A DNA stretch of 64,000 nucleotides from CAYZAW01 sp964476505 (GTDB taxonomy: Bacteria; Bacillota; Clostridia; Christensenellales; CAG-138), in contig CAYZAW010000002.1 in the NCBI GenBank assembly GCA_964476505.1, positions 1 through 64,000 of the forward strand, in the 5' to 3' direction. Made by a program: the position numbers and the translations under genes. The number at the start of each line of letters is the position of its first letter. Position 1 is the stretch's first letter. The notes below the pieces were generated by a model. That model ran no database searches. It was given only the letters and a program-made list of their open reading frames with translations, and had not been told where the DNA came from. Shown one piece after another: positions 43,259 to 52,018 of this stretch.

Positions 43259-43984
43259 CTATTGCAGCACCTTCGAAAGGAAATCCTGCAAGCGGGGGTT
43301 CTTGGGGTTGGCAAACAGCTCTGCGGGCTTGTTTTCCTCCAGCACTTGACCGTCGGACATAAACAAGCAGCGGGTGGCGACCTCCTTGGCAAAGCCCATT
43401 TCGTGGGTAACGACCACCATCGTCATGCCCTCGCGCGCCAGCTCCTTCATGACCTCCAGCACCTCGCCAACCATTTCCGGGTCGAGGGCGCTGGTGGGTT
43501 CGTCAAAAAGCATTACCTCGGGGTTCATGGCAAGCGCACGCACGATGGCGATACGCTGCTGCTGCCCGCCGGAAAGCTGCGCGGGGTAAACGTCTGCCTT
43601 GTCGGGCAGGCCGATGCGCTCCAGTAAACGCGTGGCGGTGTCGTTGGCTTCTTCAAGGGTCATCAGCTTTTGCTTGACCGGCGCCAGCGTAATGTTTTCC
43701 CGAATGGTTTTATGCGGGAACAGGTTGAACTGCTGGAACACCATGCCCATGCGGCGGCGCACCTTGTCTACATCCACGCCGGGCCGGTTGATCTGCTCAC
43801 CGTCAAGGTATACCTCGCCGGAGGTAGGCGTTTCCAACAGGTTTAGGCAGCGCAAAAACGTGCTTTTGCCACAGCCGGAGGGCCCGATAATAACTACCTT
43901 TTCGCCCTTCGCTATGGTTTGCGTTACGCCGTTTACGGCCTTGATAGAACCAAAATGCTTGTGCAGGTCATTAACGGTTATCAC
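43259..43984 (-). CDS. polar amino-acid ABC transporter ATPase
   Basis: A 241-aa ATPase of the GlnQ/HisP group. Walker A is IGPSGCGKSTFLRCLN, the signature is QLSGGQQQRIAIVRAL, Walker B is VMLFDEPTSALDPEMVGEVLEVM, and the H-loop is VTHEMGFAKEVA. It energises the permease encoded just upstream, whose coding sequence it overlaps by 14 bases. The amino-acid specificity cannot be told. Confidence 0.93.
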   Translation of the reverse strand: MITVNDLHKHFGSIKAVNGVTQTIAKGEKVVIIGPSGCGKSTFLRCLNLLETPTSGEVYLDGEQINRPGVDVDKVRRRMGMVFQQFNLFPHKTIRENITLAPVKQKLMTLEEANDTATRLLERIGLPDKADVYPAQLSGGQQQRIAIVRALAMNPEVMLFDEPTSALDPEMVGEVLEVMKELAREGMTMVVVTHEMGFAKEVATRCLFMSDGQVLEENKPAELFANPKNPRLQDFLSKVLQ

Positions 43985-44669
43985 TCTTTGCCAGCCTCCT
44001 CTCCAGTTTACGCAGCCCCCACGTCATCAGCATCACAAATGCTAAGTAAATCAGTGCGATGAATAAAAGCGGTACCAGTGCGCTGTACGTGCGGGATTTG
44101 ATAAGCGTTGCCGCGTAGGTCAAATCCTCAATGGCAATGTAGCCCACGATGGCAGTTTCTTTAAACAGCACGATGGCCTCGTTGCCCAACGCCGGCAGTA
44201 TGTTTTTAATGGCCTGCGGCAATACGATGAGCTGCATGGTTTGGTTGTTGGTAAGCCCCAAGGAGCGCCCGGCCTCCGTTTGCCCAACGTTTACCGCCAT
44301 AATGCCCGCCCGGATGATCTCCGCCACATACGCGCCGGAGTTGATGCCAAACGCCAGCATTGCCACAAACACCATTTTGTCGAAGCCAACGGAAGCAAAT
44401 ACCACAAAGGCAAATATCATTACCTGCACCATCATAGGCGTGCCGCGAATAACGGTTAGGTACACATCGCAAAGCACCTCCAACGGCTTGAGCTTTTTGT
44501 TGTCCTTGGCGTACACCTTGCAAATGGCTACCAGCGCCCCTAAAACGATGCCTAAAATGGCAGCGCCAAAGGTGATGATAAGCGTGTTTCCCAGCCCTTC
44601 CAAATACAGCATATACCGCTGGTTGGCGATGATATTGTCGTATATCTGCTGCCCCAAATTATTCCACAT
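43971..44669 (-). CDS. polar amino-acid ABC transporter permease
   Basis: A 232-aa permease with about five helices of the HisM/GlnP type. The EAA-like loop is TEAGRSLGLTNNQTMQLIVLPQAIKNILPALGNEAIVLFKETAI. It lacks a fused binding domain, so it needs the separate lipoprotein encoded 129 bp upstream. A stable hairpin lies in that intergenic gap. A single permease gene implies a homodimer. Confidence 0.92.
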   Translation of the reverse strand: MWNNLGQQIYDNIIANQRYMLYLEGLGNTLIITFGAAILGIVLGALVAICKVYAKDNKKLKPLEVLCDVYLTVIRGTPMMVQVMIFAFVVFASVGFDKMVFVAMLAFGINSGAYVAEIIRAGIMAVNVGQTEAGRSLGLTNNQTMQLIVLPQAIKNILPALGNEAIVLFKETAIVGYIAIEDLTYAATLIKSRTYSALVPLLFIALIYLAFVMLMTWGLRKLERRLAKSDNR

Positions 44670-44735
44670 ACATACCTCCGGTTAAACGCTTGGGCAAATT
44701 GTCGGTAAATAGGTTCCCCCTGTTAGGAACGAGAG

Positions 44736-44763
44736 AAGCAGAGGGAAATGCTTCCCTCTGCTT
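44736..44763 (-). promoter_or_regulatory. hairpin between the binding-protein and permease genes
   Basis: AAGCAGAGGGAA and TTCCCTCTGCTT pair perfectly. There is no T-tract on the operon strand. It may protect the upstream binding-protein message from decay or attenuate read-through, as is usual in operons where the binding protein is made in excess. Confidence 0.6.
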
Positions 44764-44798
44764 ATGAAGCTTTGTTTACAATACGGTTCGTAATTCCA

Positions 44799-45572
44799 TT
44801 AGCCTGCGGAAGCCGCCATGTGCTTTTCGATGAGGGCGTCCACGGTGCCGTCTGCAAGGAGCTTCTCTAAGACCTTATCCACAACGGGCTTCAGGTCGCT
44901 GTCCTTGGCGATGGCGATGGCGTACTGCTCCTCGGTAAGCGGGGTGTCTAAGATCTTCAGGCCTGCGTTGGCGGAAACGATCTGCTGGGCAGGCATAGCA
45001 TCGATAACCACGGCGTCTAGCTGACCGTTTGCAAGCGCTAAACCGGCATCAGCACCAGTCTTCAAACGCTGGATGGTAGCGCCCTCTACGTAATCGGAAG
45101 CATACAGGTCGCCGGTGGTGCCCATCTGCACGCCGATGTTTTTGCCGGTGAGGTCTTCAACGGTAGCAATGGCGCTGCCCTCGGGCACGATGATCATCTG
45201 TGCGGTATCTACATAGTTGATGGAGAAATCAACGCTCTTTGCGCGTTCCTCGGTGGCGGTCATGCCCGCAACGCCAAGGTCGCCCTTACCGGTCTGCACG
45301 GCGGCAACGATGCCGTCAAAGTCCATATCCACTACTTCCAGCGTAACGCCAAGCTCGTCCGCAACAGCCTGCGCGATCTCAACGTCTACACCGGCAACGG
45401 CGTTGTCCGCACCAAGGTATTCAAAGGGCGCGAAAGCGGCGTTGGTGAGCATGGTGATCTTACCGTTCTTTTTGATTTGCTCAACTGCGCTCTTCTGACC
45501 GCAAGCGGCAAACAGCATGGATACCAGCGCCAGCGCCAGCACCAGGGCAACAAATTTCACTGTTTTCTTCAT
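44799..45572 (-). CDS. amino-acid-binding lipoprotein
   Basis: A 257-aa substrate-binding lipoprotein. The signal MKKTVKFVALVLALALVSMLFAAC ends in a lipobox Cys. The mature part has the family-3 pattern MLTNAAFAPFEYLGADNAVAGVDVEIAQAVADELGV and VDFDFDGIVAAVQTGKGDLGVAGMTATEERAKSVDFS, typical of polar amino-acid receptors. GGAGGAG precedes the ATG at 45572. It heads the operon, with a promoter at 45627-45654. Confidence 0.92.
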   Translation of the reverse strand: MKKTVKFVALVLALALVSMLFAACGQKSAVEQIKKNGKITMLTNAAFAPFEYLGADNAVAGVDVEIAQAVADELGVTLEVVDMDFDGIVAAVQTGKGDLGVAGMTATEERAKSVDFSINYVDTAQMIIVPEGSAIATVEDLTGKNIGVQMGTTGDLYASDYVEGATIQRLKTGADAGLALANGQLDAVVIDAMPAQQIVSANAGLKILDTPLTEEQYAIAIAKDSDLKPVVDKVLEKLLADGTVDALIEKHMAASAG

Positions 45573-45626
45573 AATAAACTCCTCCTCAATGGCTCTTGCC
45601 ATATTGTTATCATTGATACATGCATA

Positions 45627-45654
45627 ATTATACCCACACTTTTGAAAAAATCAA
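45627..45654 (-). promoter_or_regulatory. promoter of the amino-acid transporter operon
   Basis: On the minus strand TTGATT (45649-45654) and TATAAT (45627-45632) are 16 bp apart. Confidence 0.75.
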
Positions 45655-45844
45655 GGGGTTTTTGCAAATTAATTTCATTATTTTTGCATGTTTATGCGCA
45701 TAACCGTATATTTAAGCGAATATTCCGTATAAAGTTACAGTTTGTGTGCATGGCATTTCTTATAAAAGCGAAGCAATATGCACCGAGGCCTATGTAAGAA
45801 AAAGAACTTGCTGTGTCGTAAGTGTAACGTGATGTGCGTGCTGA

Positions 45845-45874
45845 TTGCGGGAGGGCATTGCCGCGTGCTATAAT
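45845..45874 (+). promoter_or_regulatory. secA promoter
   Basis: TTGCGG (45845-45850), an 18-bp spacer and TGC-TATAAT (45869-45874), giving a start near 45881. The 5' leader of about 41 nt contains an 8-codon open frame (45891-45917). The rest of the 45573-45844 gap shows only the divergent promoter listed above. Confidence 0.75.
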
Positions 45875-45921
45875 AATAGGAATTTAAATAATGGAGGAAT
45901 CCGCGCAGGCGGTATAGTGCC

Positions 45922-48669
45922 ATGGGATTATTCGATAAGCTTCTGGGGAACACCCCCGAGGCAAAGCTGAAAAAGCTGAACCCTTATGTAGATAAGATCA
46001 ACGGCTTGGAGCCGGAATACCAAGCGCTTTCCGATGGACAGCTTAGGGATAAGACCCGGCAGTTCAAGGAACGCCTGTCTGCCGGAGAAACGCTGGACGA
46101 CCTACTGCCCGAGGCCTTTGCAGCCGTTCGGGAGGCAGCGCGCCGCACCGTGGGCATGCGCCATTTTGACGTGCAGCTGTTAGGCGGCATCGTGCTGCAT
46201 CAGGGCAGAATCGCCGAAATGAAAACCGGCGAGGGCAAAACCTTGGTGGCAACGCTGCCCGCGTATTTGAACGCGCTGACGGGTAAAGGCGTGCACATCG
46301 TGACCGTGAACGATTATTTGGCAAAGCGCGACGCGCAGTGGATGGGCAAGATCCACCGCTTCCTTGGCCTTACCGTGGGCTGCGTGCTGCATGAGCTGGA
46401 TAACGACGAGCGCCGGGAGGCTTACAACTGCGACATCACCTACGGCACAAACAACGAGATGGGCTTTGACTACCTGCGCGATAACATGGTGGTCTACCGG
46501 GAGCAAATGGTACAGCGCGAGCTTGCCTACGCCATCGTGGACGAGGTAGACAGCATCCTGATCGACGAAGCGAGAACCCCGCTTATCATTTCCGGGCACG
46601 GCGAAGAAAGCACGGAGCTGTACCAGAAGGCGGACAGATTCGTTCGCAAGCTGGAGCGCGGGCCGGACGTTGAAAAACGCTCCCGCGTGGAAGAAATGAT
46701 GGAAGAGGAAGAAGAGGAACAGGGCGATTATGTGGTAGACCCCAAGGCCAAGACCGTGCGTCTCACCCAAGAGGGCATCACAAAGGCCGAGGCGTACTTT
46801 AATATCGAAAGCTTGGGCGATACGGAAAATACCGAGCTGTACCACCACATCATGCAGGCCATGAAGGCACATGCCATCTTCCGCAAGGATATCGACTATG
46901 TGGTGCAGGACGGGCAGGTTTTGATCGTAGACGAATTTACCGGCCGCCTCATGCTTGGCAGGCGCTTTAGCGAGGGCTTGCATCAGGCATTGGAGGCCAA
47001 GGAGGGCGTGAAGGTAGAGCGTGAAAACAAAACGCTGGCTACTATCACCTTCCAGAACTATTTCCGCATGTACGGCAAGCTTGCCGGTATGACGGGTACC
47101 GCCAAAACCGAGGAAGCGGAGTTCACCGGCATTTACGATTTGGACGTTGTGGAGATTCCCACCAACCGGGATATGATCCGTATCGACAACAACGACGTGG
47201 TGTATACCACGGAAAAGGGCAAGTTCCGGGCGGTGGTGGACGAGATCGTAAAGGTGCACAAAACGGGGCAGCCCATACTGGTTGGCACAATCTCCGTGGA
47301 GCGAAGCGAATATCTCTCCGCACTGTTGACCCGCGCCGGGGTGGAGCACCGGGTGCTAAACGCCAAGCAGCATGCTAAAGAAGCTGAGATCGTGGCGCAG
47401 GCAGGCAAATATGGCACCGTGACCATCGCCACCAATATGGCAGGCCGTGGTACGGATATCCTCTTGGGCGGCAACCCGGATTACCTTGCCCGGCAAAAGC
47501 TTCGGCAAGAGGGCATGGAGGATGCACTCATCGAAGAAGCCACAGGCCATGCCGATACTTCGGATATGGAAATATTGGCTGCCCGCAGCAAATACGATTC
47601 CTATTATAAAAGCTTTAAGCAGCAAACGGACGCAGAGCACGACAAGGTGGTTTCCTTGGGAGGCTTACACATCATCGGCACGGAGCGGCACGAAAGCCGC
47701 CGTATCGACAACCAGCTTCGCGGCCGCAGCGGCCGTCAGGGAGACCCCGGCAGCACGCGCTTTTACGTATCCTTGGAGGATGAGCTCATGCGCCGCTTTG
47801 GGGCGGACAGAGTCAAGCTGATGATGGAAAAGCTCACACCGGACGACGATATCCCCATCGAGCTTGGCATGATCTCCAAACAGATCGAAGGCGCACAAAA
47901 GCGGGTGGAGCTGCATAACTTTGAGATCCGTAAAAACGTGCTGCGCTACGACGATGTTATGAACAAGCAGCGCGAGATCATCTACGGTCAGCGCCGCCGG
48001 GTGCTCATGGGCGAGGACATCCACGGCTCCATTTTGGAGATGCTAAGCGGCGTGGTAGACGATTTGACCGCCACCTACTGCCCCGGGCACACCTATCCCG
48101 AGGAATGGGACTTGGCAGGCTTCTCCGAAGCTGTGGAGGATATTTGCTACCAGCCCCATGCCATGCTCTTTAAAAAGGAAGAAATAGAAGCGCTGGATCA
48201 AAAGATCGTGCAGCAGCGCCTAAAAGCCTATGTGCAGGAGCGCTATCAGCAGAAGGAAGACGAGATCAAATCTGCCGGTGCGGACATGAGCGAGGTGGAG
48301 CGCGTGGTGCTGCTGCGCGCGGTAGACAGCCACTGGATGGATCACATCGACGCGATGGATCAGTTAAAGCAGGGCATATCGCTTCGCGCCTATGGCCAGC
48401 AAGACCCGGTAAATGCCTACACGCAGGAGGGTTTCGATATGTTCGACGCTATGGTGTCGGAAATTCGAAACGAAACCGTGCGAGTGCTGATGCGGGTAAA
48501 GATCAATCAAAAGCCCATGGAGCGGGAGCAACTGGCAAAGCCCATCGAGCCTTCGGGAGACGGCACAAACGAACCTAAGCGCAGCCGTGCCGGGGAAATC
48601 GGACGCAACGCGCCCTGCCCCTGCGGCAGCGGCAAAAAGTATAAGCAGTGCTGCGGCAAGGGAAAATAA
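45922..48669 (+). CDS. secA: protein translocase ATPase SecA
   Basis: A 915-aa motor of the Sec export pathway, acting at the membrane with SecYEG. Walker A KTGEGKTLVA is at about residues 101-110, the DEAD-like motif is VDEVDSILIDEARTPL, and motifs FLFDGRGTD-type segments include IATNMAGRGTDILLGGN and GTERHESRRIDNQLRGRSGRQGDPGS. The C-terminus ends with CPCGSGKKYKQCC, the zinc-binding SecB/membrane-contact motif, after a Glu/Lys-rich linker. The length fits the bacterial average. The ATG has only a weak GGCGG ahead of it, and a mini-ORF stop lies 4 bases upstream. Confidence 0.97.
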   Translation: MGLFDKLLGNTPEAKLKKLNPYVDKINGLEPEYQALSDGQLRDKTRQFKERLSAGETLDDLLPEAFAAVREAARRTVGMRHFDVQLLGGIVLHQGRIAEMKTGEGKTLVATLPAYLNALTGKGVHIVTVNDYLAKRDAQWMGKIHRFLGLTVGCVLHELDNDERREAYNCDITYGTNNEMGFDYLRDNMVVYREQMVQRELAYAIVDEVDSILIDEARTPLIISGHGEESTELYQKADRFVRKLERGPDVEKRSRVEEMMEEEEEEQGDYVVDPKAKTVRLTQEGITKAEAYFNIESLGDTENTELYHHIMQAMKAHAIFRKDIDYVVQDGQVLIVDEFTGRLMLGRRFSEGLHQALEAKEGVKVERENKTLATITFQNYFRMYGKLAGMTGTAKTEEAEFTGIYDLDVVEIPTNRDMIRIDNNDVVYTTEKGKFRAVVDEIVKVHKTGQPILVGTISVERSEYLSALLTRAGVEHRVLNAKQHAKEAEIVAQAGKYGTVTIATNMAGRGTDILLGGNPDYLARQKLRQEGMEDALIEEATGHADTSDMEILAARSKYDSYYKSFKQQTDAEHDKVVSLGGLHIIGTERHESRRIDNQLRGRSGRQGDPGSTRFYVSLEDELMRRFGADRVKLMMEKLTPDDDIPIELGMISKQIEGAQKRVELHNFEIRKNVLRYDDVMNKQREIIYGQRRRVLMGEDIHGSILEMLSGVVDDLTATYCPGHTYPEEWDLAGFSEAVEDICYQPHAMLFKKEEIEALDQKIVQQRLKAYVQERYQQKEDEIKSAGADMSEVERVVLLRAVDSHWMDHIDAMDQLKQGISLRAYGQQDPVNAYTQEGFDMFDAMVSEIRNETVRVLMRVKINQKPMEREQLAKPIEPSGDGTNEPKRSRAGEIGRNAPCPCGSGKKYKQCCGKGK

Positions 48670-48693
48670 GGCTGTATAAGGGGAGTGGCAACT

Positions 48694-49794
48694 TTGATAT
48701 TGTTGGATGAATACAAGCAGCAGCTGGCGGCCTGCACGCAGACCCTAAAGGAAGCGGGCGTCAACATGAATGTGACCGGCTTGAAAAGCGAGCTTGCCGG
48801 GCTGGAGGAGCAGATGGGCGCGCCCGGTTTCTGGGACGATGTGGACGCTGCCAATAAGGTGAACCAGCGAGTAAAAGCACTGCAAAGCAAGATCGGCAAG
48901 TACGAAAAGCTCACAGCCTCCGGCGAGGACATCGCAGCCTTGATGGAAATGATCGAGGAAGCGGAAGACGAGTCCATGCTGCCGGAGCTGGAGGGCGAAT
49001 ACAAGCGCTTTGCCGCGGCAGTGGAGGAAACGAGACTGTCAACGCTACTGAAGGGCGAGTATGACGGCAGCAACGCCGTGCTCTCCCTCCACGCAGGCGC
49101 AGGCGGCACGGAGGCGCAGGACTGGGTACAGATGCTTTACCGCATGTATACCCGGTATTGCGAGCGCCGGGGCTGGGCGGTAAAGGAGCTGGATCTTTTA
49201 GATGGCGACGAAGCGGGTATCAAATCCGTCACCTTCGAGGTGGACGGGGATTCCGCATACGGGTATTTAAAAGCGGAGAAGGGCGTGCACCGGCTGGTGC
49301 GCATTTCTCCCTTCGATTCCTCCGGCAGGCGGCATACCTCCTTTGCCTCGCTGGACGTGACCCCCATATTTGACGACGACGACAACAGCATCGTGATCGA
49401 TCCGGACGATATCCGGGTGGACACCTACCGTTCCAGCGGCGCGGGCGGGCAGCATGTTAACAAAACCTCCTCCGCCATCCGCATCACGCACAACCCGACG
49501 GGAATCGTGGTGCAGTGCCAGAACGAGCGCAGCCAACTGCAAAACAAAGAAACCGCCATGCGCATGCTAAAGGGCAAGCTTTTAGAGGTGCAGGAGCGGG
49601 AGCGCATGGAGCAGATGGCCTCCATCAAAGGCGAAATGAAAAAGATCGAGTGGGGCAGCCAGATCCGCTCGTATGTATTCCAACCCTACACGTTGGTGAA
49701 GGATCACCGTACCAACGCGGAAAACGGCAATATCCAAGCGGTGATGGACGGCGAGCTGGATAACTTCATCAACGCGTATCTGGCCCAAAGCTAG
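48694..49794 (+). CDS. prfB: peptide chain release factor 2
   Basis: A 366-aa (if started at TTG 48694) class-I release factor that recognises UGA and UAA. The stop-recognition SPF tripeptide is in RISPFDSSGRRHTSF and the peptide-release GGQ is in GAGGQHVNKTSSAIRITH. The usual programmed +1 frameshift near codon 25 is absent: the reading frame is continuous. An alternative GTG at 48685 overlaps the GGGGAG ribosome-binding site, whereas TTG 48694 is 8 bases from it, so TTG is preferred. It lies 24 bases after secA and is probably co-transcribed. Confidence 0.93.
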   Translation: MILLDEYKQQLAACTQTLKEAGVNMNVTGLKSELAGLEEQMGAPGFWDDVDAANKVNQRVKALQSKIGKYEKLTASGEDIAALMEMIEEAEDESMLPELEGEYKRFAAAVEETRLSTLLKGEYDGSNAVLSLHAGAGGTEAQDWVQMLYRMYTRYCERRGWAVKELDLLDGDEAGIKSVTFEVDGDSAYGYLKAEKGVHRLVRISPFDSSGRRHTSFASLDVTPIFDDDDNSIVIDPDDIRVDTYRSSGAGGQHVNKTSSAIRITHNPTGIVVQCQNERSQLQNKETAMRMLKGKLLEVQERERMEQMASIKGEMKKIEWGSQIRSYVFQPYTLVKDHRTNAENGNIQAVMDGELDNFINAYLAQS

Positions 49795-49826
49795 CGGCAG
49801 CAGAGCAGCAACAGAATAGGAGCAGT

Positions 49827-50747
49827 ATGCCAAGTACGATCAGCAATGTTTTACAGGCGGCCATACGCGGCTTCCGGCCGGTACTCAACAACCTGAGCTT
49901 GGAAATGGAACGAGCCGGGCAGGATGTGATCGCGGCGGGCGAAATGCAGCATCTGCCCGAAAATATGGTGGTTGCGCCAGTCACCATCGGTGCGGTTCCC
50001 GCAGAGTGGTTCCATCCCATGGAAGCGCCTGAGGACGAAGCGGTGATCTATTTTCACGGCGGCGCGTACATGGCGGGAAGCCTGATCTCCAACCGCCCGC
50101 TGGCGGTGGACTTTGCCCGGGCAACGCAACGCAACGTGCTTTCCTTTGAATACCGCTTGGCACCGGAGCATCCCTACCCCGCCGGGCTGGATGACGCCAT
50201 GGAGGTATACCGCTACGCGCTTGGTATCGGCCTTGAGCCGAGCCGCATAGCCTTCGTGGGGGATTCCGCAGGCGGCGGGCTGGAATTGGCCTGCACGCTT
50301 CGCTCCAAAAGCGAGGGCTTGCCTATGCCTGCGTGCATCGTGGCGCTCTCCCCTTGGACGGATTTAACGCTGCGCGGAGAAAGCCACACTAATAAGGCCA
50401 GCGTTGACCCGTTGTTAGAAAGAAACAAGCTTTTACGGGCGGTGATGTACTATGCCTACGGCAAGGATCTTACCGACCCGCTAATCTCCCCCCTGTACGG
50501 AAGCTTTCAGGGCTTCCCCCCAACGCTTATCCATGTGGGCACGCATGAACTGCTTTTGTCGGACTCGCAGAATATCGCCAAGGCCATGCAACAGCAGGGC
50601 GTTGACGTGCTGTTGGAGGAGTGGGAAAATATGTGGCATGTTTGGCATGTGTTTGACGTGCCGGAAAGCCGCAAGGCCATGGAGCATATTTCGGACTATA
50701 TCCTGACACATATCAATGCGGATGACACGGAGGAATTGTCTTGCTGA
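49827..50747 (+). CDS. alpha/beta hydrolase, hormone-sensitive-lipase type
   Basis: A 306-aa esterase-like enzyme. The oxyanion-hole motif HGGAYMAGS is near residue 74, the nucleophile is in GDSAGGGL, an Asp is expected in the D-P-L-I-S-P-L-Y region, and the catalytic His in the MWHVWHVF segment. It belongs to the HSL/BDH-like group hydrolysing short esters. It begins the three-gene cluster 49827-52726 and overlaps the next gene by 7 bases. AGGAG lies 5 bases before the ATG. Confidence 0.85.
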   Translation: MPSTISNVLQAAIRGFRPVLNNLSLEMERAGQDVIAAGEMQHLPENMVVAPVTIGAVPAEWFHPMEAPEDEAVIYFHGGAYMAGSLISNRPLAVDFARATQRNVLSFEYRLAPEHPYPAGLDDAMEVYRYALGIGLEPSRIAFVGDSAGGGLELACTLRSKSEGLPMPACIVALSPWTDLTLRGESHTNKASVDPLLERNKLLRAVMYYAYGKDLTDPLISPLYGSFQGFPPTLIHVGTHELLLSDSQNIAKAMQQQGVDVLLEEWENMWHVWHVFDVPESRKAMEHISDYILTHINADDTEELSC

Positions 50748-52003
50748 GGCGCGAATGGTATCCGCTGGACAATGCGGCCAATATTTACCCGGTGATTCGC
50801 AACAGAAACTGGACGCCCATGTTCCGCTATACGGCGGTCATGACCGACCCTGTGGACGCAGACGCGCTTTCCCGCGCGCTTACAAAAACCGTGCCGCGTT
50901 TCCCCGGCTTTTGCGTACGGCTCAAGCGTGGCGTGTTCTGGTATTACTTAGAGCAAAAGTTCAAGCCCGTGCCCTTAGAGGAAGACTTGCAAAGCCCCTG
51001 CCCGCCGCACATGCCGCATGAGCATGCGTTCCGGGTAAAGTACTATCAAAACCGCATTTCCTGCGAGTTTCAGCATATCATCTGCGACGGCTCCGGCGGG
51101 CAGACGTTTTTTAAAACGCTGCTGGCCAATTACATTACGGAGCTTGGCACTCCCGTGCCCGCCACCCATGGCGTGCTGGATGTAAACGAGAAAAGCCGCC
51201 CGGAGGAATGGGAGGACGGCTTTGCCCGGTTTTCGCGCATGGGCGTGCGGCCAACACGAAGCGAGCCTGCGGCGTATCATCCCAAGGGAACGCCGCTGCA
51301 TCCCGCCATGCGCTGCGTGATAACGGGTACGCTTTCTGTTAAAGCAACGCTGGAAAAGGCTCGTTCCTATTCCGTCAGCATCACGGAATATCTTTGCGCG
51401 GTGCTGATGTATGTGCTGTATTTGCAGCAGGAGGCGGAGGCCGGCAAGAAGAAGCGCAAGCCTGTGAAAATATCCGTGCCGGTCAATTTAAGAAAGTATT
51501 ATCCCACCCAAACGCTCCGCAATTTTTCCCAATATTTAAATCCGGGCATCGACCCCAATTTGGGGGAGTTTTCCTTTGAGGAAACGCTGGAGCAGGTGCA
51601 CCATTACTTCCATTACATGTTTACGGAAAAGAACCTCAACGCCAGAATCAGCAAAAACGTGGGAGACGAGCGAAACGTTGCGCTTCGCGTGGTACCGCTG
51701 TTCATCAAAAAAGCGGTGCTGCTGCTGGTGTATTATTTAACGGGAGAAAAGGTGTTTAGCTCCGTGATCTCCAACGTGGGCGTGGTGGATATGCCCGAGG
51801 AAGCGCGTCCCTTTATCCAACGCGTGGATATCCTGTTAGCCACCGCCAACAAAAACACCTTGGAATGCGCCGTCGCCAGCTATGGGGATACGCTTTCCAT
51901 CACTTTCACCCGCTCCGTGGCAGAGCCCCACGCGGAACGGATGTTTTTCCGCATGCTGGTACAGCAGGGGCTGCATGTGTTGGTAGAATCCAACCAAGGG
52001 TAG
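50741..52003 (+). CDS. condensation-/acetyltransferase-like protein
   Basis: A 420-aa protein with two chloramphenicol-acetyltransferase-like halves. The motif Q-H-I-I-C-D-G-S-G-G near residue 122 is an HxxxDG variant, the catalytic His-Asp of BAHD, alcohol O-acetyltransferase and nonribosomal-peptide condensation domains. No DFGWG motif is obvious. It starts with TTG 50741, which has GGAGG 7 bases upstream. It may move an acyl group to an alcohol or amine, but the donor and acceptor are unknown. Its position between an esterase and a zinc-ribbon membrane protein suggests a lipid- or ester-modifying system. Confidence 0.75.
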   Translation: MLRREWYPLDNAANIYPVIRNRNWTPMFRYTAVMTDPVDADALSRALTKTVPRFPGFCVRLKRGVFWYYLEQKFKPVPLEEDLQSPCPPHMPHEHAFRVKYYQNRISCEFQHIICDGSGGQTFFKTLLANYITELGTPVPATHGVLDVNEKSRPEEWEDGFARFSRMGVRPTRSEPAAYHPKGTPLHPAMRCVITGTLSVKATLEKARSYSVSITEYLCAVLMYVLYLQQEAEAGKKKRKPVKISVPVNLRKYYPTQTLRNFSQYLNPGIDPNLGEFSFEETLEQVHHYFHYMFTEKNLNARISKNVGDERNVALRVVPLFIKKAVLLLVYYLTGEKVFSSVISNVGVVDMPEEARPFIQRVDILLATANKNTLECAVASYGDTLSITFTRSVAEPHAERMFFRMLVQQGLHVLVESNQG

Positions 52004-52018
52004 CAGAAAGGAACGGCT

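Noticed and set aside
46180..47349. 389-codon minus-strand frame opposite secA
   Set aside because: Antisense shadow of a GC-rich gene. Its translation is His/Val/Leu-rich with no family features.
48692..48697. CTTTGA near the prfB start as a programmed frameshift site
   Set aside because: There is no open frame leading into it. The reading frame of prfB is already continuous.
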